Assembly: GCA_021151765.1 (NCBI GenBank)
Contig: JAGKWR010000012.1
Span: 31,876 to 95,875 of the forward strand
Length of the DNA stretch: 64,000 nucleotides
Direction of reading: 5' to 3'
From: Alphaproteobacteria bacterium
GTDB taxonomy: Bacteria; Pseudomonadota; Alphaproteobacteria; Rickettsiales; UBA1997
A program made the translations under genes and the position numbers. Each line of letters begins with the position of its first letter. The first letter of the stretch is position 1. Shown here in pieces: positions 44,140 to 54,800 of this stretch. Under the pieces are notes generated by a model, which saw nothing but the letters and a program-made list of their open reading frames with translations, was not told where the DNA came from and did not search any database.

Positions 44140-45432
44140 CTATTTTCCGCCAACAAAGTGATATTCAAAACCCAACTCGCGCATGGTTTTGGCATCGAAC
44201 AAATTGCGTAAATCGATAAATTTTTTGGTAGTAATTTTGCTTAAATCGATTTTTTGATACTCTTTCCATTCTGTCGCAATCACGATTGCATCGGCATTTT
44301 GCGCGGCTTGATAAAGATCTTGGAAAAATTCAATATTAGAGAATTCTCCTAATTCACGTTTAGAATTTTCGATCGCTTCAAAATCATGAGCGGCAATTTT
44401 TGCACCTTTTTTAGCTAATTCTTTGGCAATATGAATTGCTGGCGAATAGCGGATATCATCAGTATTGCCTTTGAAAGCCAAACCGAAAAGTGCGATTTTT
44501 TTACCGACGAGATCATTATCTAAAACTTTGGCGATTTTATTAATCATCGAATTTTTACGCACGTTGTTAGAATCAACAACCGAGCTAATCAAAGACAATT
44601 TAACTTGCGCTTCTTGAGCAAAGTTCAAAATTGCTAAAATATCTTTGGGAAAACATGAGCCACCGAAACCTGGCCCCGGATTCAAAAATTTTGCACCGAT
44701 ACGATCATCCAAACCCATCGCGTAAGAAAGCTGTTTAATATTACCACCAACCGCTTCGCACAAATCAGCCATTTCGTTGATAAAGGAAATCTTAGTCGCC
44801 AAAAAAGAATTGGCTGCGTATTTGATTAATTCAGCAGTTATGATGTCAGTAACTATTAATTTTTGCGATGGAAACTGCGCATAAATTTCGGCAAAAATCT
44901 CACGTGATTTTTCATCTTCAACACCAACAACAATGCGATCTGGATTCATAAAATCTTCAATTGCTGCACCTTCACGCAAAAATTCAGGATTTGACGCCAC
45001 CGCAAAATCTAAATCCGGGTTAGTTGTTCTTACTAATTTTTTGACTTTATAACCAGTGCCCGCTGGAACCGTAGATTTAGTAACAATCAATTTATATGAA
45101 GTAGAAAACTCAGCAATTTCTTTTGCTGCGGCTAAGACGTGGGATAAATCAGCGCTTCCATCTTCATCTTGCGGCGTTCCTACCGCAATAAAAACAGCGA
45201 TAGAATCTTGAAGAGCCGATTTTAAGTCGAGTGTGAAAGAGATTTTATTTGCAGCGACAACTTCATCCAACATCTCTTTTAAACCCGGTTCGAAAATTGG
45301 AATTAGACCTGATTGCAAACCCGAAATTTTCGATGCATCTTTATCAACACAGACAACTTCATGACCTAATTTCGCGAAACAAATGCCCGAAACTAATCCG
45401 ACATATCCACTGCCAATAACTGTTATTTTCAT
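44140..45432 (-). CDS. ugd: UDP-glucose 6-dehydrogenase
   Basis: 430 residues. NAD site ITVIGSGYVGLVSGICFAKL, then VTKSTVPAGTGYKVKKL, NPEFLREGAAIEDFMNPDRIV, and the active-site cysteine in FLNPGPGFGGSCFPKDILAI at about 260. It oxidises UDP-glucose to UDP-glucuronate for surface polysaccharide or lipid A modification. No other polysaccharide gene is near. It begins 43 bp after the sensor kinase gene on the same strand. Confidence 0.96.
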   Translation of the reverse strand: MKITVIGSGYVGLVSGICFAKLGHEVVCVDKDASKISGLQSGLIPIFEPGLKEMLDEVVAANKISFTLDLKSALQDSIAVFIAVGTPQDEDGSADLSHVLAAAKEIAEFSTSYKLIVTKSTVPAGTGYKVKKLVRTTNPDLDFAVASNPEFLREGAAIEDFMNPDRIVVGVEDEKSREIFAEIYAQFPSQKLIVTDIITAELIKYAANSFLATKISFINEMADLCEAVGGNIKQLSYAMGLDDRIGAKFLNPGPGFGGSCFPKDILAILNFAQEAQVKLSLISSVVDSNNVRKNSMINKIAKVLDNDLVGKKIALFGLAFKGNTDDIRYSPAIHIAKELAKKGAKIAAHDFEAIENSKRELGEFSNIEFFQDLYQAAQNADAIVIATEWKEYQKIDLSKITTKKFIDLRNLFDAKTMRELGFEYHFVGGK

Positions 45433-45475
45433 TTTAAATTCTATTATTTTCCGCCTTAAAATCTGTAAGAATGTT

Positions 45476-46840
45476 TTAAATCGGCATAAAAATTGTTACA
45501 CGAAGTCCGCCTTGCGGAGAATCAGAAAGATCGATACGACCACCATGGGAAGTAACTGCATCCATTGTAATTGCCAGACCAAGGCCAGAGCCGCCGGAAT
45601 TGGTTTTTTTATCTAAGTTACGAGAATTGTCAATCCGATAAAATGGTTTAAAAACATTAACGCGCTCTTTTTCTGGAATACCTGGGCCATCATCATCAAT
45701 GTTAATGATTAAATTATCATGCGATAAATGTGCCGACAAAGAAACGGAATTTCCGTAATTAAATCCATTATCAATCAAGTTCATCAAAGCGCGTTTTATG
45801 GCTAATCTCTTGATTAGAACCTCTAAATCATCAGGCAAATCAATTACACCATCTATGCGTTTGTTGAGCTTAGCATAATATTTGATGATTTTTTCTTGGA
45901 GGAATTTTTTTATCAAAACTGTACTACTTTTTTCTTTATCATCAGAACGCGAAAAATCGAGATATTCATCAACCAACTTAGCCATATCAGCAACATCGCT
46001 TTTCAAATCTTGAATTTCTTCGCCATCACCCATCAATTCAAGCTGCAGTTTCATACGAGTGAGCGGAGTTCTTAAATCGTGCGAAACTGCTGACAACATG
46101 TCAGTTCTTTGAGCAATTTGACGCGTTACACGTTCTTTCATTTTGATAAAGGAAATAGTCAAAGAACGTATTTCTTCAGAGCCTGCTGGCTTTAAATTAG
46201 GCACATCCTGACCACGTCCGAATTTTTCAGCCGCATCTGAAAGTTCACGTACAAACCGTATTTGATTACGGAAAAATACAATCGCCGCCCAAGAAGCTAA
46301 GAAAGAACTGAGGATCATCCAAAAAGTAAATACTTGCGCGCTTGAACTGGTAATTCTTTTTACCGGAACATCAAAAGACAATAATCCTTGTTTGGTTTGC
46401 ACTTTCACAATGAGGATATCGCTATAATCCGGACTTTCAAAAATTTCGTAAGGAGCTAACTCATGGCTTTCCAACTCAGATTTGAAGCGGTTGTATGGAT
46501 CAATCAATGGATTGATATAATCATAAATTTTACTCTTACGCCAATCCGAATCGGCAATTTTATTTTTCTTTAAACGACGACGATTTTCGAAAGAAAATTC
46601 CAATCCGGTGTTAATTGAAAGCTCATTTAACAACTCTTGATAACCTGGTTTGTTGATTGAATTTTTTACAAATACCATTTCTTCGATAACACTGCGCGCC
46701 ATATGTTTACTAATTACGTCGATGTGCGCGTAGTAAAAAACGTAGATTGAAACTACTTGTACTGCCAAAGTTGAAATAATGATTATCAACAAGAATCGGC
46801 CGTATAAAGAACGTGGAATAAATTTTTTAATCTTCTTCAT
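45476..46840 (-). CDS. EnvZ-like sensor histidine kinase
   Basis: 454 residues from the ATG at 46840; an earlier in-frame start at 46957 would add 39 residues without family support. Two membrane segments (about 14-35, FLLIIIISTLAVQVVSIYVF, and about 185-205) bracket a periplasmic sensor. HAMP follows, then HisKA with SAVSHDLRTPLTRMKLQLEL (phospho-His near 285), and the HATPase with NLIDNGFNYGN, DDDGPGIPE and GSGLGLAITM. No response regulator is adjacent, so its partner lies elsewhere. Divergent from pstB with 85 bp between. Confidence 0.93.
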   Translation of the reverse strand: MKKIKKFIPRSLYGRFLLIIIISTLAVQVVSIYVFYYAHIDVISKHMARSVIEEMVFVKNSINKPGYQELLNELSINTGLEFSFENRRRLKKNKIADSDWRKSKIYDYINPLIDPYNRFKSELESHELAPYEIFESPDYSDILIVKVQTKQGLLSFDVPVKRITSSSAQVFTFWMILSSFLASWAAIVFFRNQIRFVRELSDAAEKFGRGQDVPNLKPAGSEEIRSLTISFIKMKERVTRQIAQRTDMLSAVSHDLRTPLTRMKLQLELMGDGEEIQDLKSDVADMAKLVDEYLDFSRSDDKEKSSTVLIKKFLQEKIIKYYAKLNKRIDGVIDLPDDLEVLIKRLAIKRALMNLIDNGFNYGNSVSLSAHLSHDNLIINIDDDGPGIPEKERVNVFKPFYRIDNSRNLDKKTNSGGSGLGLAITMDAVTSHGGRIDLSDSPQGGLRVTIFMPI

Positions 46841-46925
46841 CAAAGAAAGGTTTTTTTTTAGAAATGAAAAAATATTGTATGTCTTATCAAGTCCAGATGA
46901 TCTCACAATCTCTACAAAATCAATC

Positions 46926-47684
46926 ATGAACAGCAAAATTTCAGCTAAAAATATCAATCTATTCTATGGTCAAAAACAAGCTTTGTTTGATATCAATCTT
47001 GATTTTGAAAAAAACAGCGTAACCGCCCTGATTGGCCCTTCTGGTTGCGGTAAGTCTTCTTTTTTGCGTTGCATAAATCGCATGAATGACACTGTTTTGG
47101 GCTGCAGAATTGAAGGTGAAATCACGTTGGATGGCGAAAATATTTATCGTCCTAACCTTGATTTAGTTATGTTGCGCGCTTCTGTTGGTATGGTGTTTCA
47201 AAAGCCCAATCCTTTTCCAAAATCAATTTATGAAAACGTCGCTTACGGCGCCAGAATCCACGGTCTGTTTAACAGCAAAAAAGAATTGGACGAAATTGTC
47301 GAAAAAAGTTTAACCAGTGCTGGTTTGTGGAATGAAGTTAAAGACCGCCTCAACGACCAGGCCACTGGCCTTTCTGGTGGACAACAGCAACGTTTATGTA
47401 TCGCTCGAACTATTGCCGTGCAACCAGACGTAATTTTAATGGACGAACCATGCTCTGCACTTGATCCAATCGCAACAGCAAAAATTGAAGAATTGATCGA
47501 TGAGTTAAAAGAAAATTTCACCATCATTATTGTTACGCATTCTATGCAGCAAGCTGCTCGCGTTTCAAATATGACAGCTTTTTTCAACATGGGAAAAGTT
47601 GTGGAATACGGCACGACTGACAAAATTTTCACTAATCCAACCAATCAGCAAACTCAGGATTACATCACCGGAAGATTCGGTTAA
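46926..47684 (+). CDS. pstB: Phosphate ABC transporter ATP-binding protein
   Basis: 252 residues from the ATG at 46926; the frame extends upstream but the added residues are not PstB-like. Walker A GPSGCGKSSFLRCINRMND, VGMVFQKPNPFPKSIYENV typical of PstB, the signature GLSGGQQQRLCIARTIAVQP, Walker B VILMDEPCSALDPIA and a switch His in IIIVTHSMQQAARVS. It energises phosphate uptake through PstCA, which are not in the window. tatB follows 4 bp later. Confidence 0.95.
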   Translation: MNSKISAKNINLFYGQKQALFDINLDFEKNSVTALIGPSGCGKSSFLRCINRMNDTVLGCRIEGEITLDGENIYRPNLDLVMLRASVGMVFQKPNPFPKSIYENVAYGARIHGLFNSKKELDEIVEKSLTSAGLWNEVKDRLNDQATGLSGGQQQRLCIARTIAVQPDVILMDEPCSALDPIATAKIEELIDELKENFTIIIVTHSMQQAARVSNMTAFFNMGKVVEYGTTDKIFTNPTNQQTQDYITGRFG

Positions 47685-47688
47685 AAAT

Positions 47689-48081
47689 ATGTTTGGATTT
47701 TCATTGGCAGAACTTCTGGTTGTCTGCGTAATAATTTTAATTTTTATCAAACCGCAAGATTTGCCAGAAATCGCCTATTTTATTGGCAAACTCTTTTATC
47801 GTGCTAAAAACTTTTTCAACGATCTTAAAAAGCAATTTAAAGAAGTTGAACAAGAGTTTGGTTTAGACGAAATCAAACAAGAAATTAATCGCGGAATTGC
47901 TGAAGAAAAAGCTCGTTTGGGAGATGATGATTCTATTGTGATAATTGACATTTACGGCAATGAACATCGAGTACCACCTTCTCATAAAAACGCACTGAAT
48001 TTATCGGATGAAGAATTTACTCAAGAAGTAGAAAAACATAATCAAGAAAATACTGAGACCACCAAACCTCCAGCGCCCTAA
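47689..48081 (+). CDS. tatB: Sec-independent protein translocase TatB-like protein
   Basis: 130 residues from the ATG at 47689; a longer frame starts inside pstB. The N-terminal membrane helix MFGFSLAELLVVCVIILIFI is followed by the KPQDLPEIAYFIGK hinge and a long amphipathic helix (about 25-85), the TatA/B layout; the E in the membrane helix and the length favour TatB. It recruits twin-arginine substrates. tatC is not adjacent. It ends 1 bp before the convergent gene's stop. Confidence 0.88.
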   Translation: MFGFSLAELLVVCVIILIFIKPQDLPEIAYFIGKLFYRAKNFFNDLKKQFKEVEQEFGLDEIKQEINRGIAEEKARLGDDDSIVIIDIYGNEHRVPPSHKNALNLSDEEFTQEVEKHNQENTETTKPPAP

Positions 48082-48082
48082 A

Positions 48083-48865
48083 TTACTGTAAATCGAAAAC
48101 AAATCCAAAAGACAAGTAACGCCTCGTTTGATTACTCAATTCATTATCTTTGGTATATTTTCTTTGCTCAAAAATGTGATTAATTGCTAAAGATACGCGA
48201 TTATTTATACGATATTTCAAAGTTGTCCGCACATCGTCATCCATACTTTCATTATCCAAAAACCAGTAAGCTCGTTGAGTAAAAGTAAGGTTCTTAGTGA
48301 TTGGGAAATTCAAACGAATTGAAGGTAGAATAAAGCTTTTCGAACCAGAATTTTTAATATCCATATAACCAACACTTAAATCGAGCTCGATTTTATCTTC
48401 AAAAAATATTCTTCCCAATCCTCCTGCCGTGCGCATATCGTAGTAATAGCTAGATAATTCATCATAGTTTACACGATTGTACAAAACGCCGTAATTTTTA
48501 CTCTGCCCTAGCATAAACTTATTTGACAACATTAAGTCGTATTCTTCACTTTTCTTTTCCATTTTTCCCGGAGTTTTGCTGGAAATATCAGCATAACTAG
48601 TTTTGTGGAAAAAATTTACTTCATGCATCTGACGTTCGCTTTGATAATAATAACGAGAGTCAATTTGGAATGATTTAGAGTTATAGTCAGAATCTTTATT
48701 GCCAGAAAGTAGCAAAGATTGAATAGCGCGGCTCGAACGATAAAATTTGCGAGATCTGGCGTTAACGATTTTTTCACGATCAGATTCACTATCAAGAGCC
48801 CAAGCAGCGTCGTGAAAGAATAAAAAAGGAAGGACAAAAAGAAGAAGGGTCGCGTGGTGTTTCAT
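48083..48865 (-). CDS. Outer-membrane beta-barrel protein (DUF481-like)
   Basis: 260 residues. Signal peptide MKHHATLLLFVLPFLFFHDA with cleavage near AWA-LD. The rest alternates polar and hydrophobic residues in strands such as SFQIDSRYYYQS, EYDLMLSNKFMLG, KIELDLSVGYMDIK, TLKYRINNRVSLAINHIFEQ and a C-terminal YLSFGFVFDLQ, as in small salt-induced outer membrane proteins of the DUF481/YdiY type. Function unknown. Confidence 0.75.
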   Translation of the reverse strand: MKHHATLLLFVLPFLFFHDAAWALDSESDREKIVNARSRKFYRSSRAIQSLLLSGNKDSDYNSKSFQIDSRYYYQSERQMHEVNFFHKTSYADISSKTPGKMEKKSEEYDLMLSNKFMLGQSKNYGVLYNRVNYDELSSYYYDMRTAGGLGRIFFEDKIELDLSVGYMDIKNSGSKSFILPSIRLNFPITKNLTFTQRAYWFLDNESMDDDVRTTLKYRINNRVSLAINHIFEQRKYTKDNELSNQTRRYLSFGFVFDLQ

Positions 48866-48907
48866 TGGGTTTTGTGTGTGGTGTGATTAATTTTTTAGAA
48901 GCGAGTT

Positions 48908-49258
48908 TTATTGCTTCGGCGCTACTGTTGTGGTTTTAGATTTGGCCGGAGATTTTGTTGTAGATGGAACTGCAGCTTCTGGCGCAGCAGAAGATTCTGC
49001 GGCATTATTTTCAGGAGTATTAATTCCATCCACAGGCTCTTGAGGCATTTGGTCACCATTATCCACCGCACCACTGTCATATACAGTAGCAGAGTCAGGA
49101 TTTCCTTCGTTAGTCAAATCTGGAAGGTCAACTTCTTCTTCTTTGGTTTCAAATAACCAACCTGCGTGATTTTTAACACTTTCAGAATATTTTACACCAA
49201 CGACGAATGAAAAAATCATCAAAGTGACAACGACAATTAGTTCGATAGCTTTAATCAT
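48908..49258 (-). CDS. Small membrane-anchored hypothetical protein
   Basis: 116 residues. One N-terminal membrane segment (MIKAIELIVVVTLMIFSFVV), then an acidic, Pro/Ala/Thr-rich low-complexity tail with KTTTVAPKQ at the end. No family recognised. It lies between the pdhC gene and the beta-barrel gene on the same strand. Confidence 0.6.
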   Translation of the reverse strand: MIKAIELIVVVTLMIFSFVVGVKYSESVKNHAGWLFETKEEEVDLPDLTNEGNPDSATVYDSGAVDNGDQMPQEPVDGINTPENNAAESSAAPEAAVPSTTKSPAKSKTTTVAPKQ

Positions 49259-49375
49259 AAAAAATAAAAAATTGTTGTTCTTGGATTTAGAACTGAATGG
49301 TTTTGCAGAGTTTTTTCTAAACTCCGCAAAAAATTAAATTAGGAACAGTTAATTGCAATTAATTAGTCCGAAAAA

Positions 49376-50638
49376 TTACAACACCATCAAAATTGGATGT
49401 TCGATGTAACGACGCAAAGCTTTCAAAAACTCAGCGCCAACTGCACCATCAACTGATCTATGATCAGAAGATAAAGTGACATTCATCATGCTGGCAATTT
49501 TGATTTGACCATGTTCCACAATTGGTTTTTCCACAGCACGCGCCACTGCCAAAATACAGCTTTGTGGCGGGTTAACAATTGCAGCGAAATTGTCGATACC
49601 GAACATTCCCAAGTTTGAAATTGAGAATGAACCACCTTGGAATTCTTCTGGTTGTAACTTGCCATCACGCGCTTTTTTCGCTAATTGCTTCGCTTCTTTT
49701 GAAATAGCTTGAATAGTTTTTTGATCAGCATTTTTGATAATCGGAGTAATCAAACCACCGTCAATCGCCACAGCCATTGAAATATCAACGTTATTATAGA
49801 CTAAAACTGCCTCATCAGTCCACGCAGAGTTGGCTTCTGGAACTTTTTTCAATGCCATCGCTGTAGCTTTAATGATCAAATCATTAACCGAAATTTTATA
49901 TTCTGGATTACCATTTTCATCTTGCGGAGCCACTTCATTCAAAGCAGCACGTAGTTCCATAAGTTTGTTGATGTTCAACTCACAAGACAAATAAAAATGA
50001 GGAACAGTTTGTTTAGATTCTAACAAGCGACGCGCAATAACTTTACGCATATTGTTATTTTTAAGTGCGTAAAATTCTTGTGGATTACGACGAACAACAC
50101 CGGCTCTTGCGCCACCGCTTTTCAAGAAATCCAAAACATCATCTTTAATCACACGACCATGCGGCCCTGTTCCTTGAATTTGAGAGATTGCGACTCCTTC
50201 TTCTTTAGCGATTCTTTTTGCCAATGGGCTAGCTTTTGTAGAAGAAGAGAAACTTGTGTTAGTTGGAGCAGGAGCAGCAGCTACGAAAGTTGGAGCAGCC
50301 GGAGCTGAAACAGCGGCTTTAACTTCTTCTTTTTTCACTTCTGCGCTTGGAGCTGCTGATTTTACAGCGTAATTTTCCACAGCTTTTTTATCTTCACCAT
50401 CTTCCAAAAGAAGAGCGATACAGCTATTTACAGCAACATTTTCCGTGCCTTCTGCAACTAAAATTTTACCCAAAGTTCCTTCGTCAACTGCTTCAACTTC
50501 CATAGTTGCTTTGTCAGTTTCAATTTCAGCAATTACTTCACCGGCTTTAATTTTATCACCTTCTTTTTTAACCCATTTCGCAAGGTTTCCTTCTTTCATT
50601 GTTGGTGAAAGAGCAGGCATCAGAATTTCAATTGGCAT
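49376..50638 (-). CDS. pdhC: Dihydrolipoamide acetyltransferase (PDH E2)
   Basis: 420 residues. One N-terminal lipoyl domain with EIETDKATMEVEAVDEG (lipoyl-Lys in DKA at about 43), an Ala/Pro/Lys-rich linker, the peripheral subunit-binding domain SPLAKRIAKEEGVAISQIQG, and the catalytic domain ending in SSDHRSVDGAVGAEFLKAL with the active His. It transfers acetyl to CoA. Separated by 38 kb from pdhA-pdhB; the dihydrolipoamide dehydrogenase gene is not in the window. Confidence 0.97.
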   Translation of the reverse strand: MPIEILMPALSPTMKEGNLAKWVKKEGDKIKAGEVIAEIETDKATMEVEAVDEGTLGKILVAEGTENVAVNSCIALLLEDGEDKKAVENYAVKSAAPSAEVKKEEVKAAVSAPAAPTFVAAAPAPTNTSFSSSTKASPLAKRIAKEEGVAISQIQGTGPHGRVIKDDVLDFLKSGGARAGVVRRNPQEFYALKNNNMRKVIARRLLESKQTVPHFYLSCELNINKLMELRAALNEVAPQDENGNPEYKISVNDLIIKATAMALKKVPEANSAWTDEAVLVYNNVDISMAVAIDGGLITPIIKNADQKTIQAISKEAKQLAKKARDGKLQPEEFQGGSFSISNLGMFGIDNFAAIVNPPQSCILAVARAVEKPIVEHGQIKIASMMNVTLSSDHRSVDGAVGAEFLKALRRYIEHPILMVL

Positions 50639-50706
50639 GTTTAAATTATCAGTTGTTAAGAAATTTTTGGATATGAATTTTGAACGTGAATTTTGGAGGG
50701 GCGAAA

Positions 50707-50735
50707 ATTATTTTTTGACAGCAAAAAGTCTACAA
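50707..50735 (-). promoter_or_regulatory. Promoter candidate for pdhC
   Basis: On the minus strand TTGTAG (50735-50730), 17-bp spacer, AATAAT (50712-50707), about 70 bp before the pdhC ATG. Each box matches the sigma-70 consensus at four or five positions. Confidence 0.4.
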
Positions 50736-50744
50736 TTTTTCATC

Positions 50745-51749
50745 TCAATATTTACGAGTATCAAACGCGTCTCGTACTGCCTCACCAATGAAAACTAATA
50801 AAGTCAAAATTATCGTTACTGTTGCAAATCCTGTAATTCCAAGCCAATAAGCATTAATATTATTCTTACCTTGTGCCAGTAACTCTCCCAAAGATGGTGA
50901 CCCAATTGGCATACCAAGACCAAGAAAATCAAGTGATGTCAAAGTGACAATCGATCCACTTACTAGAAATGGTAAGTTAGCTATTATTAATGGAGCCGCA
51001 TTTGGTAAAATATGTTTGAAAATTATACGACGATTTGAAGCACCCAAAGCTTTACTGGCTTTAACAAAGTCAAAGTTACGTAAACGCAAAAATTCAGCTC
51101 GTACCACAGAAACCATCGACATCCAGCCAAAAATTAACATTATCAGTAATAATGTAAAAAATCCTGGCTCCAAAACTGTCGATAAGATTATTAGCAAAAA
51201 TAGAGTAGGCATACTCGACCAAATCTCGATTATACGCTGGAAAATAAGATCAACCAAGCCACCAAAATATCCTTGAACAGCACCAGCGCAAATTCCGATT
51301 AAAGCACTTAAAAACGCTAATATTAAACCAAATATTAGCGAGATTCTAATACCATAAATTACACGGGCTAAAACATCACGCCCATTATCATCTGTACCAA
51401 GTAAATTTTGTGTTGTTGGGGCTGAAGGTGCTGGGGTTTCAATAGACAAATTGATTGTGTCATAAGAAAACGGAATTGATGGAAAAATCATCCAACCATT
51501 TTTTTCAACTAATTCTCTGATTTCAGGATCCCGAAAATCAGCGCGAGTTTCAAACTCTCCTCCTAATTTTTTCTCACTAATATTCTGTAAAATTGGGAAA
51601 TAAAAATGATCATCAAATCTTACGATCAGAGGTTTATCATTTGCGATAAACTCAGCAAAAAGGCTTAAAACAAAGATAGTTACAAAAATTATAAACGAAA
51701 AATAGCCGCGACGATTTTTTTTAAATTTTGCAAAAAAATTTTCAGACAT
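50745..51749 (-). CDS. yejE: Peptide ABC transporter permease (YejE/OppC-like)
   Basis: 334 residues. One membrane segment at about 16-35, a periplasmic loop with RADFRDPEIRELVEKNGWMI and FSYDTINL typical of YejE, then LLGTDDNGRDVLARVIYGIR and five more membrane segments, with the EAA-loop region ALGASNRRIIFKHILPNAAP. It imports peptides with YejB, YejF and a binding protein, none of which are adjacent. An orphan gene downstream of the rpoC terminator. Confidence 0.9.
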   Translation of the reverse strand: MSENFFAKFKKNRRGYFSFIIFVTIFVLSLFAEFIANDKPLIVRFDDHFYFPILQNISEKKLGGEFETRADFRDPEIRELVEKNGWMIFPSIPFSYDTINLSIETPAPSAPTTQNLLGTDDNGRDVLARVIYGIRISLIFGLILAFLSALIGICAGAVQGYFGGLVDLIFQRIIEIWSSMPTLFLLIILSTVLEPGFFTLLLIMLIFGWMSMVSVVRAEFLRLRNFDFVKASKALGASNRRIIFKHILPNAAPLIIANLPFLVSGSIVTLTSLDFLGLGMPIGSPSLGELLAQGKNNINAYWLGITGFATVTIILTLLVFIGEAVRDAFDTRKY

Positions 51750-51836
51750 ATCTGATAAAAATGACTATCGATAGAAGTGGAAGTGTTTCTGAGTTGCGAT
51801 ATTTAAACTCGCATTAAAAAAATAAGCGCATTCAAT

Positions 51837-51868
51837 AAAAAAGGGGACCCTTTCGAGCCCCCTTTTTT
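51837..51868 (-). terminator. rpoC terminator
   Basis: Arms AAAAAAGGGG and CCCCTTTTTT around a central CGAAAGGG-type loop, with T runs, directly after the rpoC stop. It closes the rplKAJL-rpoBC operon. Confidence 0.9.
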
Positions 51869-51879
51869 TAGCTTATAAA

Positions 51880-54800
51880 TTAAGCTTCAACAACTTCTTC
51901 CGAAGATGCTGATTCTAATTCAGCATTTCTTTCTTGGCTGGCAATTTTGCGATATTTGCTCGCCAATAAACCAGTACCTGCAGGAATTAATCGTCCAACG
52001 ATAATGTTTTCTTTCAAACCTCTCAAATCATCATATTTACCTTGAACCGCTGAGTCAGTTAGAACTCTTGTAGTTTCTTGGAATGAAGCAGCTGAAATGA
52101 AAGACTTGGTTTGCAACGATGCTTTAGTAATACCAAGCAATACTGGAGAACATTGAGCTGGTTTCATTTTTTGTGCGATCATTTTTGAATTAATTTCTTC
52201 AAATACGTCACGATCAATATATTCACCAACTAACAAGGTTGTGTCACCAGAGTTAGTAACTTCAACACGTTTCAACATCATGGTCAAAATAACTTCGATG
52301 TGCTTGTCGTCAATTTTTACACCTTGCATACGGTAAACCTTTTGTACTTCGTTTACCATATAGTTAGTGAAAGCTTGCATACCTTGGATACGCAAAATGT
52401 CGTGCGGAACTGGGTTACCATCAACTAAGATGTCACCTTTTTTCACATGATCTCCTTCACCCACAAACAAGTGTTTAGTTTTAGCGAAAGAGTACTCAAC
52501 TGGTTCAATTGAGGCATCTTCAGATCTAACCAAAATACGACGCTTAGTTTTGTAATCTTTACCGAATTCAACACGACCGTCAATATCACTCATTACAGCA
52601 GCATTTTTCGGTTTACGAGCTTCGAATAACTCAGCAACACGTGGAAGACCGCCAGTAATATCACGAGTTTTCGAAGATTCTTTTGGAATTCTCGCAATTA
52701 TGTCACCAGCTTTTACTTCATCACCGTTTAAAATACCGATAATCGTATTAACTGAGAGTGCATATTCTTTCAAAACTTCACCTTTGTTGTCAGTCAAAGA
52801 CAGTCTTGGTTTAAGTTCTTGTTTGCTGTATTGCTTCCAATCAATTACGATTTTGGTTGATACACCAGTAGATTCTTCGATTTTTTCACGAAGAGAAACA
52901 TTCTCAGTTAAATCATTATATTTAACTAAACCGTTGGTTTCTGCGATTACAGGAATGTTATATGGATCCCATTCCGCTAAATGATCACCTTTGTTTACAA
53001 CTTCACCGTTTTTGCGCAAAATTGCTGAACCGTAAGGAAGTTTATAGCTATGAATCTCTTGCTGATTTTTATCACAAAGAATGATTTCTGAGTTTCTGCT
53101 AACCACGATAATTTTACCATCACGATTAACGATAGTTCCTTTATCAATAATTTTAACAAAACCTTCCGAAACAGCAGAAATAGATGATTGCTCACTACCT
53201 CTTTGCGCAGCACCACCAATGTGGAACGTTCTCATTGTTAACTGAGTACCAGGTTCACCAATTGATTGTGCAGCCACAACACCAACTGCTTCGCCAATAC
53301 TTACGATGTTACCAGTTGAAAGATCACGTCCATAACATTTAACGCACACACCTTCTTTAGCTTTACAAGTAAGAACCGAACGAGATTTGATAGTTTTAAC
53401 ACCAGCTTGGTTGATTGCATCTGCAATAGACTCATCAATCATAACTCCAGCTTTAACAATTAATTTATTTTCTGGAGATTTAACGTCTTCGATTGCAACA
53501 CGTCCTAAAGCTTGATCAGCCAAAGAAGATACTACTCTTCCGTCATCTACAATAGATTCCAAAATTATACCTTCTTTTGCACCGCAATCTTCTTCCGTAA
53601 CAATACAATCTTGTGAAACGTCAACCAATCTTCTAGTCAAGTAACCAGAGTTTGCGGTTTTCAAAGCCGTGTCTGCCAAACCTTTACGGGCACCGTGGGC
53701 AGAAATAAAGTATTCCAAAACATTCAGACCTTCTTTGAAGTTAGAAACGATTGGAGTTTCAATAATTTCACCTGACGGCTTCGCCATCAAACCACGCATA
53801 CCAGCTACCTGTTTGATTTGGCTTTCAGAACCTCTCGCACCAGAATCAGCCATCATAAAGATTGAGTTAGCTTTTACAGGGCTTGAGAAAGAAGAGATGT
53901 TTTTCATCATCTCTTTCGAAATTTTATCGGTACAGTGAGTCCACTCGTCGATAACTTTGTTGTATCTTTCACCAGCTGTAATCAAACCTTCACGATATTG
54001 CTTTTCGAGCTTTTTAACTTTCTCGAAAGATTCGCCAATGTTTTTGTGCTTAGAATCAGGAATTACCATGTCATCTTTACCGATAGAAATACCAGCACGA
54101 CATGCATTTTTGAAACCAAGTGCCATGATACGATCACAGAACATTACCGTCTCTTTTTGTCCACAATTTCTATAAACTGTATCAATCAAGTTGGTAACAG
54201 CTTTTTTAGTCATGACATTGTTAACGATTGATAAATCGCTCTTCATCATGCTTGGTAAGTTATTGAAAAGTATTACACGACCAGGAGTTGTTTCGACTTT
54301 TTTGAAATATCTTTCGCCATCTTTATCTTTCACCATGAAGCGATAAAGGATTTTGTCATGCAATGACATGCCGTTTTGAAGTGCATGCTCAAGCTCAAAC
54401 ATGTCAGAGATTGGACGAGATTTAGCAGAAGCGAAATCCTGACCTTCCATTGTGATATAGTATAAACCGAGAATAATATCTTGAGATGGAACAATAATTG
54501 GCTTACCGTTAGCAGGGCTCAAAATATTGTTTGTAGACATCATCAAAACTCGTGTTTCAACTTGTGCCTCAATTGACAAAGGAACGTGAACCGCCATTTG
54601 GTCACCGTCGAAGTCGGCGTTAAAGGCAGAACAAACGAGTGGATGAAGTTGAATAGCTTTACCTTCAGTCAAAACTGGTTCAAAAGCTTGAATACCAAGT
54701 CTATGAAGAGTTGGGGCGCGGTTTAGAAGAACTGGATGCTCTTTAATAACCTCATCTAGAATATCCCAAACCTCTGATCTTTCTGCCTCGACCATTTTTT

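Noticed and set aside
46779..46925. Earlier start for pstB
   Set aside because: Extra residues are antisense to the kinase gene and not conserved in PstB.
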